A stretch of DNA of 64,000 nt from an uncultured Lachnospiraceae bacterium (GTDB taxonomy: Bacteria > Bacillota > Clostridia > Lachnospirales > Lachnospiraceae), in NCBI GenBank assembly GCA_947245585.1, contig CAMXPV010000017.1, positions 1 to 64,000 of the forward strand. Direction: 5' to 3'. Within the stretch, counting starts at the first letter, position 1. Each line of letters starts with the position of its first letter. The position numbers were made by a program, and so were the translations under genes. The notes below the pieces were generated by a model. The model searched no databases and had not been told where the DNA came from. It saw only the letters and a program-made list of their open reading frames with translations. Positions 15,938-24,941 of the stretch are shown one piece after another.

Positions 15938-16360
15938 ATGATTGATCTGTTGGATAAGAATACATGTCCTACTGTGGAGGACATAGACGAATATGTCAGG
16001 AATCCTGTCTTTTTGCAATTTTGCACGGAAATCAAAAGAACGTATGGCAGTAATGAAAAAATAGAATATAGTTCCTGTAGTTTGGAAAAAGGCTGGAACA
16101 TTAAATTTAGAAAAACTGGCAAATCTTTATGTACGATTTATCCGCGGGAGGGCTATTTTACTGTACTGCTTGTTGCTGGCAAAAAAGAAAAACCATTTGT
16201 TGAAGAAATCCTTCCGGATTGCGCGGCTGAGTTACAGGAAATTTACTGCCGAACACAGGAGGGAAACGGCCAAAGATGGCTGATGATTGATTTGGAGGAT
16301 AAAGATGATTTATATAGCGATGTCTTGCGGCTGATTCAAATTCGTAGGAATACGGGATGA
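15938..16360 (+). CDS. DUF3788 family protein
   Basis: A 140-aa protein with the DUF3788 signature GWNIKFRKTGKSLCTIYPRE followed by GYFTVLLVAGKKEK, and a C-terminal RWLMIDLEDKDDLYSDVLRL. The family is widespread in Firmicutes with no known activity and resembles a small alpha+beta nucleic-acid or nucleotide-binding fold. TTTGGAGG precedes the ATG. It is the last gene of the left accessory region. Confidence 0.85.
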   Translation: MIDLLDKNTCPTVEDIDEYVRNPVFLQFCTEIKRTYGSNEKIEYSSCSLEKGWNIKFRKTGKSLCTIYPREGYFTVLLVAGKKEKPFVEEILPDCAAELQEIYCRTQEGNGQRWLMIDLEDKDDLYSDVLRLIQIRRNTG

Positions 16361-16369
16361 TTATAGCAG

Positions 16370-16407
16370 AAAAACAGATTGATGCGTGACGGCAGCAATC
16401 TGTTTTT
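16370..16407. terminator. Bidirectional terminator
   Basis: AAAAACAGATTG (16370-16381) pairs perfectly with CAATCTGTTTTT (16396-16407), giving an A-run on one side and a T-run on the other. It serves the DUF3788 gene and the convergent cytidylate-kinase-like gene. Confidence 0.85.
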
Positions 16408-16431
16408 CGATATTTTCGGCGCTGATCAAAC

Positions 16432-17031
16432 TTACCCTTTCGCGGCCTCCATCAAAAGTCTGACGCACATATCTATGCCGAGCTGTCCGGCGTTTAAGTA
16501 CATTTCATAGTGCTTCGGGTCGTCCCACTCCTGATTGGTGACGGCGTTGTAAAAATTCCGTCTCCTTTTATCGTTCTTTTTCATGGCGCTTTCCGCTTCG
16601 GCCTTTTGAATGCCTTCTTTCTCAATCGCTCTCTGTAACCGCTTTTGATGGTCGGCATAGATAAATACCTGCAGGCTGTTTGTGTGTGCTCTTAAAATAT
16701 AACCTGAGGCCCTGCCCACAATCACGCAGTTTCCCTCCTCAGCCGCCTGTTCGATAATACGCTTCTCCTCCAGAAAAAGTTTGTCCGCCAGAGGAAGGTC
16801 TTTATTTCCGCCTAATCCGCCGAGGGGCGTTTTGGAAAGGTTCATAAGGATGTTGCCGGAACTGCTCTCTTCGAGAGCTTCGATTTTGAAAAACGGTATG
16901 TCAAGTTTCTGGGCCGCTTCCAACAGGATATTCCGGTCATAAAGCTTATATCCCAACGCTTCGGCCAACTTCTTTCCGATTTCGTTTCCTCCGCTGGCAT
17001 AACGGCGTTCAATTGTGATGATATTGTACAT
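16432..17031 (-). CDS. Cytidylate kinase-like family protein
   Basis: A 199-aa P-loop-type protein of the cytidylate-kinase-like group. It opens MYNIITIERRYASGGNEIGK, where the Walker A loop is reduced to SGGNEIGKKLA; EALGYKLYDRNILLEAA and VIVGRASGYIL follow, then an ADHQKRLQRAIEKE lid and an NAVTNQEWDDPKHYEMYLNA C-terminus. The group is common in Clostridia and is not the essential Cmk; the substrate is unverified. A GAAAGGGGGAAG site lies upstream of ATG. Confidence 0.85.
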   Translation of the reverse strand: MYNIITIERRYASGGNEIGKKLAEALGYKLYDRNILLEAAQKLDIPFFKIEALEESSSGNILMNLSKTPLGGLGGNKDLPLADKLFLEEKRIIEQAAEEGNCVIVGRASGYILRAHTNSLQVFIYADHQKRLQRAIEKEGIQKAEAESAMKKNDKRRRNFYNAVTNQEWDDPKHYEMYLNAGQLGIDMCVRLLMEAAKG

Positions 17032-17229
17032 AAATGCTTCCCCCTTTCTGATGTTTGCGCTCTTTTTTCTATTATAAACAATCCTTGGATATATCTCAAT
17101 TTATTTTTACAAGTATTTCCAGTGAAGAAGAACTTTAAGGAAAAATTAATTTGGAAGCGCAGGTGTGTTTATGGTAAAATTTTAATGTTGAACGGACAGG
17201 GAGAAGTTTCAGGATTAGGAGGAAAACGA

Positions 17230-17424
17230 ATGAGCGAAGTGGATGACGTAATCAAAATGTTAGATCATCTGACGCAGGACGGTGTCAGCCGGATCAAGGT
17301 GGAAACTTCTGGGGAAATTGCCGAGGGGGATCAGAAAAAGTCTTATCATCACGGGCGCTGTGATGTGGGCAGCCCTTTTGCGACGGGGCAGCTTTTTGAC
17401 GCGGAAGAACCAGATTGTGGTTAA
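17230..17424 (+). CDS. Small conserved protein (Lachnospiraceae type), 64 aa
   Basis: Starting at ATG 17230 behind TTAGGAGG, the protein reads MSEVDDVIKMLDHLTQDGVS and ends KSYHHGRCDVGSPFATGQLF plus an acidic tail. I recognise this YHHGRCDVGSP pattern as a small family in Lachnospiraceae with no assigned function. The conserved His-His-Gly-Arg-Cys cluster suggests a metal or interaction site. An upstream in-frame extension to 17122 lacks a ribosome site and was not used. Confidence 0.65.
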   Translation: MSEVDDVIKMLDHLTQDGVSRIKVETSGEIAEGDQKKSYHHGRCDVGSPFATGQLFDAEEPDCG

Positions 17425-17449
17425 AAGCGGAAATACCAATAGAAACTAA

Positions 17450-17478
17450 TTGAAATACCCGACTGCCTATGATACAAT
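17450..17478 (+). promoter_or_regulatory. Promoter of the chemoreceptor gene
   Basis: TTGAAA (17450-17455), 17-bp spacer, TACAAT (17473-17478), about 100 bp before the ATG at 17583. No GTG-rich or sigma-D-type motility promoter is apparent. Confidence 0.55.
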
Positions 17479-17582
17479 TTCTTTAATGACCGGCTTTACT
17501 TGATGGCAGGATAACCTCAATACGGCTATGTTACCATGAAAGTGGGCCGGATTTTGGTATCCATAAATAGAGGGAGGACAAA

Positions 17583-19229
17583 ATGCGTAAAAGTATTAAA
17601 GTTATGGCAGGAACAAGGGTTGTGGCAGCTTTGTTGGCGGTAGTGCTGTTCAGTGTGCTGACAACCAAAAACATTTTTAATATTGAGGAGACGCAGGCGG
17701 ACAATGTTGCGGTAAACGCCCTTTTGCAGAGGGCGCAGAAGGCGGAGGCAGCCCACTACAAATGGTCTTCTAACCTGAGTAACGCTCTGTACAGCGGTTC
17801 GGAATTTACCGGCAGCACGGACCCGACAGGCTGTGTATTGGGACAGTGGCTCTACGGCGAGGCCGGGACGACGGATGCCACGATTCTTGATCTGCGGAGC
17901 CAACTTGAGCCGCTTCACAAGGAGCTGCATGAGTCGGCGATCTACGTGTTGGAGCTGTATCAGACGGATCCTGCGCAGGCGCAGGCTTATTATCAGGACA
18001 CCATTATGAGCAATCTGGGTGTACTGGTAGGGCTTTTGGAGCAGGTGGTGGAGCGCGGTACGCAGTTAAACGAGACCAGCACGGAGCAAATGGAGGAAAC
18101 CGTGTCAACCATGCACATAGTTACGGGTGTTGGGCTTTTGCTGACATTATTTTTCCTGCTGAGTCTTGTATTCTATATTATTGGAAAAGTGGTGAAACCG
18201 ATTCTCACCATCACGGAGAGGACAAAGCCGCTGCAGGAAGGACATTTGAAGCTGGATCTGAGCTATAATGCCAATGATGAGATCGGCGATTTGTCCCGGA
18301 CGCTGCGACAGTCTATTCATCAGACATACCAGTATATTGAAGATATCAACCGCATTATGCAGGAATTGTCCGAGGGCAATTTCAATGTGTCCACGTCCGT
18401 GCCGTTTATCGGAGACTTTCAGTCTATCGCGGATTCCATTGAGAGGTTTACGAACTCGCTCTCCTCGGTTATGTCCAATATTCACCGGGTGGAGGATAAG
18501 GTGTTCGGACATGCAAGGACTCTCTCAGACGGTTCCCAGTCGTTGGCACAGGGTGCGACGGAACAGGCTGCGGCGGTGGAAGAGCTTTCCGCTACTTTGG
18601 ATGAACTTTCCAAGAGCGCGAAACTGAATTTGCAGAAGTCTGCTGAAGTGCGGGAAAACGCGCATCTGACCGGAGATCAGGTAAACTTAAGCAGCCAGCA
18701 GATGGAGCTTTTGGTCAGTGCTATGGCAGATATCAGCACCACCTCCGAGCAGATTGAGAACATTATTTCTACGATAGAAGATATTGCTTTCCAGACGAAT
18801 ATTCTGGCTCTCAACGCTTCTGTGGAGGCGAGCCGGGCAGGGGAGGCAGGAAAAGGCTTTGCCGTGGTGGCAAACGAAGTCCGTACTCTGGCTGCGAAGT
18901 CTGATCAGGCGGCCAAGGCGACGAAGGAACTGATTGAAAACTCCGTTCGGGCGACCACGAAGGGAAGCGCGATTGTCGACGATGTTTCCGCAACCCTTCA
19001 GAAGACGCTTGTGCTTGTGAACCAGTCTAACAGCGCCATCGATGAGATTACCGATGCGGTGCAGGAGGAAGCGGAAGCTGTTTCACAGGTGGCGGAGGGA
19101 CTTGGACAGATCGCCAATGTGGTGCAGACGAACACCGCCAACAGCGAGGAGTCTGCGGCAGTCAGCACAGAGCTGTTTGAGCAGGTGAGCCGCATGAAGA
19201 ATCAGACGAGCAATTTCCGTTTAAAATAG
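17583..19229 (+). CDS. Methyl-accepting chemotaxis protein with extracytoplasmic CZB-like domain
   Basis: A 548-aa chemoreceptor. TM1 is about residues 10-28 and TM2 about 180-202, followed by HAMP and a coiled-coil signalling domain whose tip reads [20 protein letters not shown]. The ligand domain (40-175) carries a CZB-like zinc signature: His58 and Trp61 in HYKW, Cys84 and Trp89 in CVLGQW, and His112/His116 in LHKELHES. In most known proteins CZB is cytoplasmic and C-terminal; here it faces outside. It would report Zn2+ or redox state to CheA. No che or flagellar genes lie nearby. Confidence 0.92.
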   Translation: MRKSIKVMAGTRVVAALLAVVLFSVLTTKNIFNIEETQADNVAVNALLQRAQKAEAAHYKWSSNLSNALYSGSEFTGSTDPTGCVLGQWLYGEAGTTDATILDLRSQLEPLHKELHESAIYVLELYQTDPAQAQAYYQDTIMSNLGVLVGLLEQVVERGTQLNETSTEQMEETVSTMHIVTGVGLLLTLFFLLSLVFYIIGKVVKPILTITERTKPLQEGHLKLDLSYNANDEIGDLSRTLRQSIHQTYQYIEDINRIMQELSEGNFNVSTSVPFIGDFQSIADSIERFTNSLSSVMSNIHRVEDKVFGHARTLSDGSQSLAQGATEQAAAVEELSATLDELSKSAKLNLQKSAEVRENAHLTGDQVNLSSQQMELLVSAMADISTTSEQIENIISTIEDIAFQTNILALNASVEASRAGEAGKGFAVVANEVRTLAAKSDQAAKATKELIENSVRATTKGSAIVDDVSATLQKTLVLVNQSNSAIDEITDAVQEEAEAVSQVAEGLGQIANVVQTNTANSEESAAVSTELFEQVSRMKNQTSNFRLK

Positions 19230-19248
19230 CACTAGAAGGAGTTAGAAA

Positions 19249-20628
19249 ATGTCAGAAAAAGCAATACCATATAAGATTTATCTGGAAGAGGAGGAGATGC
19301 CGAAACAGTGGTACAATGTCCGGGCCGATATGAAAAATAAGCCGGCACCGCTGTTGAATCCAGGGACGTTAGAGCCTATGACTTTTGAGGAACTGCGCGG
19401 CGTGTTTTGTGATGAACTTGTCAGGCAGGAGTTAAATGACACGGATGCGTACATTGACATTCCGCAGGAGATTCTGGATTTTTATAAGATGTATCGCCCT
19501 TCGCCGCTTGTGCGCGCCTATTGTCTGGAAAAGAAACTGGATACACCGGCGAAAATATATTATAAGTTCGAGGGGAATAATACCAGTGGAAGCCATAAGC
19601 TGAATTCTGCGATTGCGCAGGCGTATTATGCGAAGCAGCAGGGGCTTAAGGGAGTGACCACGGAGACCGGAGCAGGGCAGTGGGGCACTGCGCTCTCCAT
19701 GGCATGTTCTTATTTTGATCTGGATTGTCACGTATATATGGTGAAGGTTTCCTATGAACAGAAACCTTTTCGGCGGGAAGTAATGCGCACCTACGGCGCG
19801 CAGGTAACGCCCTCGCCCTCCGATACGACAGAGGTGGGCCGAAAGATTCTGGCAGAATTTCCGGGAACGGGAGGAAGCCTTGGCTGTGCCATTTCCGAGG
19901 CGGTGGAAGCTGCGGGGAGCAGGGAAGGCTACCGCTATGTGTTGGGCAGCGTGTTGTCACAGGTATTGCTGCATCAGTCTATCATCGGTGAGGAGACGAA
20001 GGCGGCGCTCAAAAAATACAACATCAAGCCGGATATGATTATCGGCTGTGCGGGCGGCGGCTCCAATCTGGGCGGTTTGATTTCTCCCTTCGTGGGTGAA
20101 AAACTGCGCGGTGAAGCTGATTACCGGATCATTGCGGTGGAACCGGCATCCTGTCCAAGCTTGACCAGAGGAAAATTTGTGTATGATTTCTGTGATACGG
20201 GTAAGGTTTGCCCGCTTGCCAAGATGTATACGTTGGGAAGCGGCTTTATGCCTGCGCCGAATCATGCCGGAGGACTTCGCTATCACGGTATGAGTTCGGT
20301 TGTGTCTCAGTTGTATGACGATGGCCTGATCGAGGCGACCAGTGTGGAGCAGACAGCGGTGTTTCAGGCGGCGGAGGAGTTTGCGAGAGTGGAAGGGATC
20401 CTTCCTGCGCCGGAGAGCGCCCATGCCATCAGGGTGGCCATAGACGAGGCAATGAAGTGCAGGGAGACCGGTGAGGAAAAGACGATAGTCTTTGGCTTGA
20501 CCGGAACGGGATATTTTGATATGGTGGCTTATGGAAAATTCCATGACGGCCAGATGACGGATTACGTTCCGACTGACGAGGAGTTGGCGAAAGGTTTTGC
20601 AGGTCTTCCCGATGTGGCAGGGCGGTAG
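19249..20628 (+). CDS. TrpB-like PLP-dependent enzyme (TrpB2)
   Basis: A 459-aa fold-type II PLP enzyme of the tryptophan synthase beta class 2. The PLP Lys117 lies in NNTSGSHKLNSA; GAGQWGTALS and the phosphate-binding loop GCAGGGSNLGG follow, and the C-terminus has FGLTGTGYFDMVAYG. Class 2 proteins are longer than TrpB1 (about 400 aa) and often work without TrpA. No trp genes are adjacent; the gene starts 19 nt after the chemoreceptor, so it may serve indole salvage, or another amino acid reaction. Confidence 0.92.
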   Translation: MSEKAIPYKIYLEEEEMPKQWYNVRADMKNKPAPLLNPGTLEPMTFEELRGVFCDELVRQELNDTDAYIDIPQEILDFYKMYRPSPLVRAYCLEKKLDTPAKIYYKFEGNNTSGSHKLNSAIAQAYYAKQQGLKGVTTETGAGQWGTALSMACSYFDLDCHVYMVKVSYEQKPFRREVMRTYGAQVTPSPSDTTEVGRKILAEFPGTGGSLGCAISEAVEAAGSREGYRYVLGSVLSQVLLHQSIIGEETKAALKKYNIKPDMIIGCAGGGSNLGGLISPFVGEKLRGEADYRIIAVEPASCPSLTRGKFVYDFCDTGKVCPLAKMYTLGSGFMPAPNHAGGLRYHGMSSVVSQLYDDGLIEATSVEQTAVFQAAEEFARVEGILPAPESAHAIRVAIDEAMKCRETGEEKTIVFGLTGTGYFDMVAYGKFHDGQMTDYVPTDEELAKGFAGLPDVAGR

Positions 20629-20664
20629 TTTTGGCGTAATGGACAGGTGAAAAGGAGATAGCAG

Positions 20665-22311
20665 ATGAAAGCGTGCAAAAGAGGAGTTACTAAAGTTTGG
20701 AAATGTCTTGCGGCCTTTTTCTTATTGACTGCATCAGTCATGATCTGTGGGAGCCATGTACAGGCGGCGGGCCGCCCGGTATCGTTTGGCTCCTGTGAGA
20801 TTTCAGGAGGAAATGTAATTTGTAACCTGAAGGCGGACGGTGTTCCCTCCGGCGATGACGGAAAATATTATATCTATGCGAATCAGGTGTATCAGGACGG
20901 CCCGGTGGGCGACGTGGTGGCCACTGTGGATGCGGGATCAGTCGTTTCGGTGACTTTTCCGCTGAATTACAATGCGGGGGACTCCAATTTAAGCCGCAAG
21001 TTTCTGGTGGCCGTGAAGCGGGACGGCCAGATGATGCAGGTCAGCGATGAGCATTATATTACGAACCCGGAGGCCAATGCGGCATATACGACCGGGCGGA
21101 TGACAAGGGGAATTAAGGGGCTTTTGCCGGAGGTATCCGCGATTGCAACAGGCGAGCTGAAAGACCTTGGCATACAGCAGGTGGTCTATAATCTTTATCT
21201 GGACGAAGTTTGTGCCGCGCCCGGTGATTCCGGAACGGTTACCTTTGATTATAATGGGAAAACCTACTATTTCAGCAATGGCAGGGTTACCCATTATGAC
21301 CAGATGGTGAAGGGGTTTAACGAGCAGGGAATCCAGGTGACTATGGTGCTTTTAAACAGGGGCGGTACCGAGGGGTCTCAGGACTTGGTGCATCCGTTGG
21401 CAAGAGGCGGAGAGGAATGCCCGAGTTATGCCCTGAATGTGGAAGAGGAAGAGGGCGTGGAGCATCTGAAGGCGGTGTGCGCTTTCTTGGGACAGCGCTA
21501 TTCAGGAGCCACCGGACATGGCCAGATCGATAACTGGATTCTGGGTAACGAGGTCAATGCGAGAACATCATGGTGGTATATGGATTCCACTTCTCTGGAT
21601 GTGAATGTGAGCGCATATGTGAAGGCTTTCCGCATCTTTTATAATGAGCTTAAGGCTATGAACGCGAATGTGCAGGTATACAATTCCATTGACCAGGAGT
21701 GGGGCCGTAAGTCGAATCCCGGCAGCTTCCTTGCGAAGGATTATCTCGATCAGTTTAATTACTATATCAACCGGGAAGGTAATATCGACTGGGGACTTTC
21801 CTATCATCCTTACAATTCGCCCCTCTATGATCCCTATGCGTGGAACGGGCCGGCAGTCTGGGTGAAAGAAAATGTTTCGACCCCCTATATCACGATGCAG
21901 AATATCGATGTATTGATTGATTATATGCACCAGTCCAAATTTTTAAATCCCGCGGGGGATGTGCGCAGTATTTCTCTGGCGGAGATTGGCTATACCTCCT
22001 ATTTCGGGGACGAGAAGCAGGAGGCGTCGGTGGTTTATGGCTACCTGAAAGCGGCATCGCTTCCGGATGTGGATGCCTTTATGCTCTTCCGTTTGAAGGA
22101 TGACGCGCATGAGATGGAGAGCAAGCTGAGTCTGGGCATCACCAATCTGGATGGAAGCCACAAGCCGGCCTATGATATCTACAAGAGCCTTGGTACGGCG
22201 GAAGAGGGCGCGGCAAAGGCGCGCGCGTCGGAGATTATCGGCATGGACATCGACGAGATGATTTCTGAGAATATCGTGTGGACCAGAGGCGGCGACGGGG
22301 TAGTGCAGTGA
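20665..22311 (+). CDS. Secreted DUF5722 protein, glycoside-hydrolase-like
   Basis: A 548-aa exported protein. A signal peptide runs to about residue 35 (KCLAAFFLLTASVMICGSHVQAAG). An N-terminal beta domain reaches about residue 125; then a TIM-barrel-like region carries WILGNEVNARTSWWY, LSYHPYNSPLYDP and LAEIGYTS, placing candidate acid/base Glu (NE) and nucleophile Glu (AEIG) as in clan A hydrolases. These assignments are inferred from pattern only. The protein likely acts on an extracellular glycan. It is separated by 36 nt from TrpB2. Confidence 0.78.
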   Translation: MKACKRGVTKVWKCLAAFFLLTASVMICGSHVQAAGRPVSFGSCEISGGNVICNLKADGVPSGDDGKYYIYANQVYQDGPVGDVVATVDAGSVVSVTFPLNYNAGDSNLSRKFLVAVKRDGQMMQVSDEHYITNPEANAAYTTGRMTRGIKGLLPEVSAIATGELKDLGIQQVVYNLYLDEVCAAPGDSGTVTFDYNGKTYYFSNGRVTHYDQMVKGFNEQGIQVTMVLLNRGGTEGSQDLVHPLARGGEECPSYALNVEEEEGVEHLKAVCAFLGQRYSGATGHGQIDNWILGNEVNARTSWWYMDSTSLDVNVSAYVKAFRIFYNELKAMNANVQVYNSIDQEWGRKSNPGSFLAKDYLDQFNYYINREGNIDWGLSYHPYNSPLYDPYAWNGPAVWVKENVSTPYITMQNIDVLIDYMHQSKFLNPAGDVRSISLAEIGYTSYFGDEKQEASVVYGYLKAASLPDVDAFMLFRLKDDAHEMESKLSLGITNLDGSHKPAYDIYKSLGTAEEGAAKARASEIIGMDIDEMISENIVWTRGGDGVVQ

Positions 22312-22420
22312 TACAGGTTGCGATTGATTACTATGTGAATCTAATGAGAATCAAGGCACATGAAACGGCTGAAAATAAGGAACTTGAGTTTTAATATATG
22401 AAGAGGCTATCGCAAATATA

Positions 22421-22445
22421 TTCGCCACCCGGATAGGGTGGCGAA
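22421..22445. terminator. Perfect 10-bp hairpin between convergent genes
   Basis: TTCGCCACCC (22421-22430) and GGGTGGCGAA (22436-22445) pair perfectly around a 5-nt loop. It lies 3' of both the DUF5722 gene and the minus-strand ribbon-helix-helix gene. On the minus strand it is followed by TATATTT, making a weak terminator there. Confidence 0.6.
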
Positions 22446-22452
22446 TAGTGTT

Positions 22453-22653
22453 TCAGATATCCAACTCAGGCGGGACATCCAGTTCGTGGGGAATGGGTGA
22501 CCCGTTTTTCTTTCGCTGGCGGACACATTCTGTCAGCAGATACTCTATCTGGCCGTTCACAGATCGAAAATCGTCTTCAGCCCAGGCTGCGATGGCATCA
22601 TAGAGTTTTGCAGACAAACGTAAGGGAACTTGTTTCTTGCTGTTATCCGCCAT
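22453..22653 (-). CDS. Arc-type ribbon-helix-helix protein
   Basis: A 66-aa protein with a typical ribbon-helix-helix core: [20 protein letters not shown] followed by [20 protein letters not shown]. The strand KQVPLRLS would contact the DNA major groove and the helices dimerise. Its ATG directly abuts the TAA of the SPFH gene, so they form one operon; this pairing of an Arc-like protein with an SPFH protein recurs in Firmicutes. It may autorepress via the palindrome in the operon promoter (23774-23789). Confidence 0.82.
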   Translation of the reverse strand: MADNSKKQVPLRLSAKLYDAIAAWAEDDFRSVNGQIEYLLTECVRQRKKNGSPIPHELDVPPELDI

Positions 22654-23694
22654 TTAGTAAAGGCTGCCGGAGTTGACAATGGGCTGGGCATCCCGATTGC
22701 CGCACAGCACCACCAGAAGGTTAGATACCATGGCGGCCTTGCGTTCTTCGTCCAAAGTGACCACTTCTTTTTCGGAAAGGCGGTCTAACGCCATTTCCAC
22801 CATGCCGACCGCACCGTCCACGATCATCTTTCTCGCGTCGATGATTGCAGAAGCCTGCTGTCTCTGTAACATGACGGCGGCTATTTCGGGCGCGTAGGCC
22901 AGGTAGGTGATGCGGGCTTCCAAAATCTCCAATCCGGCCTGCTCCACCTTTGTCTGAATCTCTTTTCGGATTCTCTCGGCTACAATTTCACTGGAACCGC
23001 GAAGGCTGCCTTCGTCCGCTTGTCCGTCCCCGGTTGTGTCCACGTTCTCAGCCACGTCATAAGGATAGAGACGGACGATGTTTCTAAGTGCGCTGTCACA
23101 CTGGAGGGAGAGATATTCCTTGTAGTTATCCACGTTAAAGACCGCTTTGGCCGTGTCCGTCACCCGCCACATCACGGCAATGCCGATCTCGATGGGGTTA
23201 CCAAGACAATCGTTGATCTTCTGGCGGCTGTTGTTCAGGGTCATGATCTTTAAGGAGATTTTCTTGTTGACGACCTTTACCTGCACATTCTGGTTGGTTG
23301 TGGCTAAGCTGAGCAGATTGCCGCCTGCCGCGCCGTCCACGTCGCCGCTCTGCTTTAACCTGGTCTCGGCAGCGGGATTGACGGCGGTGCAGAAGGGATT
23401 CACCCAGTAGAAGCCGTCGCCTTTCAGCGTGCCGATGTATTTACCGAAGAGGGTAAGCACCGCAGCTTCCTGTGGCCGCAGAACCGTAAGGCCGCAGAAG
23501 AGGAGCCAGCCGGTGAGCACATAAATGAGCCCGATCACAAAGAGGGCGATGCCGAAGGGGCTCTTCGGTCCGGAGTCGCTGATGCCAAGATTACCGCCCA
23601 CGATCATCGCCGCGATCGCAGCCACATAGAGCAGGATGCCCAATAGGAGCATCGCCATACCGTTTTGGTTTCTGTTTAATACTTTTTCTTCCAT
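22654..23694 (-). CDS. SPFH/band-7 domain membrane protein
   Basis: A 346-aa protein with two N-terminal membrane segments (about residues 14-34 and 47-70), then an SPFH domain starting at LRPQEAAVLTLFGKYIGTLK and running to about 260, with EARITYLAYAPEIAAVMLQR followed by a helical QQASAIIDARKMIVDGAV flotillin-like coil. It is expected to oligomerise on the cytoplasmic face of the membrane as a scaffold, in stomatin fashion. It shares an operon with an Arc-type regulator. No NfeD protease gene is adjacent. Confidence 0.88.
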   Translation of the reverse strand: MEEKVLNRNQNGMAMLLLGILLYVAAIAAMIVGGNLGISDSGPKSPFGIALFVIGLIYVLTGWLLFCGLTVLRPQEAAVLTLFGKYIGTLKGDGFYWVNPFCTAVNPAAETRLKQSGDVDGAAGGNLLSLATTNQNVQVKVVNKKISLKIMTLNNSRQKINDCLGNPIEIGIAVMWRVTDTAKAVFNVDNYKEYLSLQCDSALRNIVRLYPYDVAENVDTTGDGQADEGSLRGSSEIVAERIRKEIQTKVEQAGLEILEARITYLAYAPEIAAVMLQRQQASAIIDARKMIVDGAVGMVEMALDRLSEKEVVTLDEERKAAMVSNLLVVLCGNRDAQPIVNSGSLY

Positions 23695-23765
23695 AGTGTT
23701 TTGTCCTTTCTGTGATTCCCTTTTTGCGGAGACATTTTTTTCGTGTATTTACTCCTGATATTTGT

Positions 23766-23794
23766 ATGATATCATTTTGATATCAAAATGTCAA
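23766..23794 (-). promoter_or_regulatory. SPFH operon promoter with palindromic operator in the spacer
   Basis: On the minus strand TTGACA (23789-23794), 17-bp spacer, TATCAT (23766-23771). The spacer is almost entirely the perfect 16-bp palindrome ATTTTGATATCAAAAT (23774-23789). A dimeric regulator bound there would block RNA polymerase; the operon's own ribbon-helix-helix protein is the obvious candidate. Confidence 0.75.
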
Positions 23795-23806
23795 CACACA
23801 ATTAAT

Positions 23807-23837
23807 CGAGTAGGGAAGAATCATCTTCCCCTACTCG
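23807..23837. repeat. Long hairpin (13-14 bp stem)
   Basis: CGAGTAGGGAAGA pairs with TCTTCCCCTACTCG with a single bulged base and a 4-nt loop. It lies between purC and the divergent-side SPFH promoter and has no T-run, so its role is unknown. Confidence 0.6.
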
Positions 23838-23892
23838 CCGCGCGCCCCATGCGCCGCTTCTGCGGCATACTTCCCCTGCATGGAGCTGCGCA

Positions 23893-23922
23893 TAAAAAAA
23901 GCGCGGACAGAATCATCCGCGC
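23893..23922 (-). terminator. purC terminator
   Basis: On the minus strand GCGCGGA pairs with TCCGCGC (23901-23907 / 23916-23922) and is followed by seven T residues. Confidence 0.8.
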
Positions 23923-23929
23923 CTCGGGT

Positions 23930-23974
23930 GGAGAATGCAACGCATTCTCCAGATTGAGCGTTTCACGCTCAATC
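23930..23974. repeat. Two adjacent palindromes in the purC 3' region
   Basis: GGAGAATGC/GCATTCTCC (23930-23938/23942-23950) and GATTGAGCG/CGCTCAATC (23952-23960/23966-23974) are perfect stems with 3- and 5-nt loops. The first stem is repeated at 50882-50901 downstream of the penicillin-binding protein gene. Confidence 0.65.
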
Positions 23975-23976
23975 GA

Positions 23977-24846
23977 TTATAATTTCTTCCCCGTCAGAAG
24001 TTCATACCCCTGCAGGTATTTGTCGATGGTTTTCTGCACGATATCCTCGGGCAGCGTCCAGTTGTGGCCCTCGTTGGCCTTCAGCCAGTCTCTGGCAAAC
24101 TGCTTGTCGAAGGAGGGTTGGCCGTGTCCCGGCTCGTAACCGTCTGCGGGCCAGAAACGGGAGCTGTCGGGGGTGAGCATTTCGTCGCCGAGAACGATAT
24201 TGCCGTCCTCGTCCAACCCGAACTCGAACTTGGTGTCCGCGATGATGATGCCTCGGGTCAGCGCGTAGGCTGCGCATTTTTTGTAGAGGGCGATGGTGTA
24301 GTCCCGGAGCTTTGCGGCGTATTCTTCACCCTTGCCGGGAAAACGGGCTTCCAGGTAATCTACGCTCTGTTCATAGGAGATATTTTCATCGTGGTCGCCG
24401 ATCTCCGCCTTGGTGGAGGGGGTGTAGATAGGTTCCGGCAGCTTGTCGGATTCCTGTAAGCCCTCGGGGAGCGTAATGCCGCAGACGGTGCCGTTTTTCT
24501 GGTAGCTGGCCCATCCGCTTCCGGTGATATAGCCGCGGACGATACACTCGATGGGGAGCATGTTGAGCTTTTTGCAGAGCATGCTGTTGCCGTCGAATTT
24601 CTCCTGTCTGAAAAATTCGGGCATGTCCTTTACATCCACGGAAATCATGTGGTTGGGCAGGATATCCTCGGTCATGTCGAACCAGAATTTGGACATCTGG
24701 GTCAAAACCGTGCCCTTTTTGGTCACCTGATTGTTTAAGATCACGTCGAAGCAGCTGATGCGGTCGGTAGCGACCATAATCAGGCTGTCGCCGTTGTCAT
24801 AGATTTCACGTACTTTTCCTTCTTTGATGGGTTTTAATGTGGTCAT
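23977..24846 (-). CDS. purC: Phosphoribosylaminoimidazole-succinocarboxamide synthase (SAICAR synthetase)
   Basis: A 289-aa PurC, the ATP-dependent ligase joining CAIR and aspartate in purine synthesis. The N-terminus GKVREIYDNGDSLIMVATDR and the signatures LPIECIVRGYITGSGWASY, IIIADTKFEFG and GDEMLTPDSSRFWPADGY are all present. The length is that of the longer (about 290-aa) PurC form. It is a single-gene unit with its own promoter and terminator, away from other pur genes. Confidence 0.97.
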   Translation of the reverse strand: MTTLKPIKEGKVREIYDNGDSLIMVATDRISCFDVILNNQVTKKGTVLTQMSKFWFDMTEDILPNHMISVDVKDMPEFFRQEKFDGNSMLCKKLNMLPIECIVRGYITGSGWASYQKNGTVCGITLPEGLQESDKLPEPIYTPSTKAEIGDHDENISYEQSVDYLEARFPGKGEEYAAKLRDYTIALYKKCAAYALTRGIIIADTKFEFGLDEDGNIVLGDEMLTPDSSRFWPADGYEPGHGQPSFDKQFARDWLKANEGHNWTLPEDIVQKTIDKYLQGYELLTGKKL

Positions 24847-24884
24847 GGGTTCCTCCGTTTTTCTTTGTCCGTCATATACTCTAA

Positions 24885-24912
24885 ATTATACACAAGTGAC
24901 GGAAATTGACAA
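24885..24912 (-). promoter_or_regulatory. purC promoter
   Basis: Minus-strand TTGTCA (24907-24912), 16-bp spacer, TATAAT (24885-24890). No PurR-box palindrome or purine riboswitch is visible in the short leader. Confidence 0.6.
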
Positions 24913-24941
24913 GGGGATTGAGGGGAGGGACAAAATATTTC

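Noticed and set aside
24847-24900. Purine riboswitch or PurR box before purC
   Set aside because: The leader is about 40 nt and shows no aptamer-like elements.
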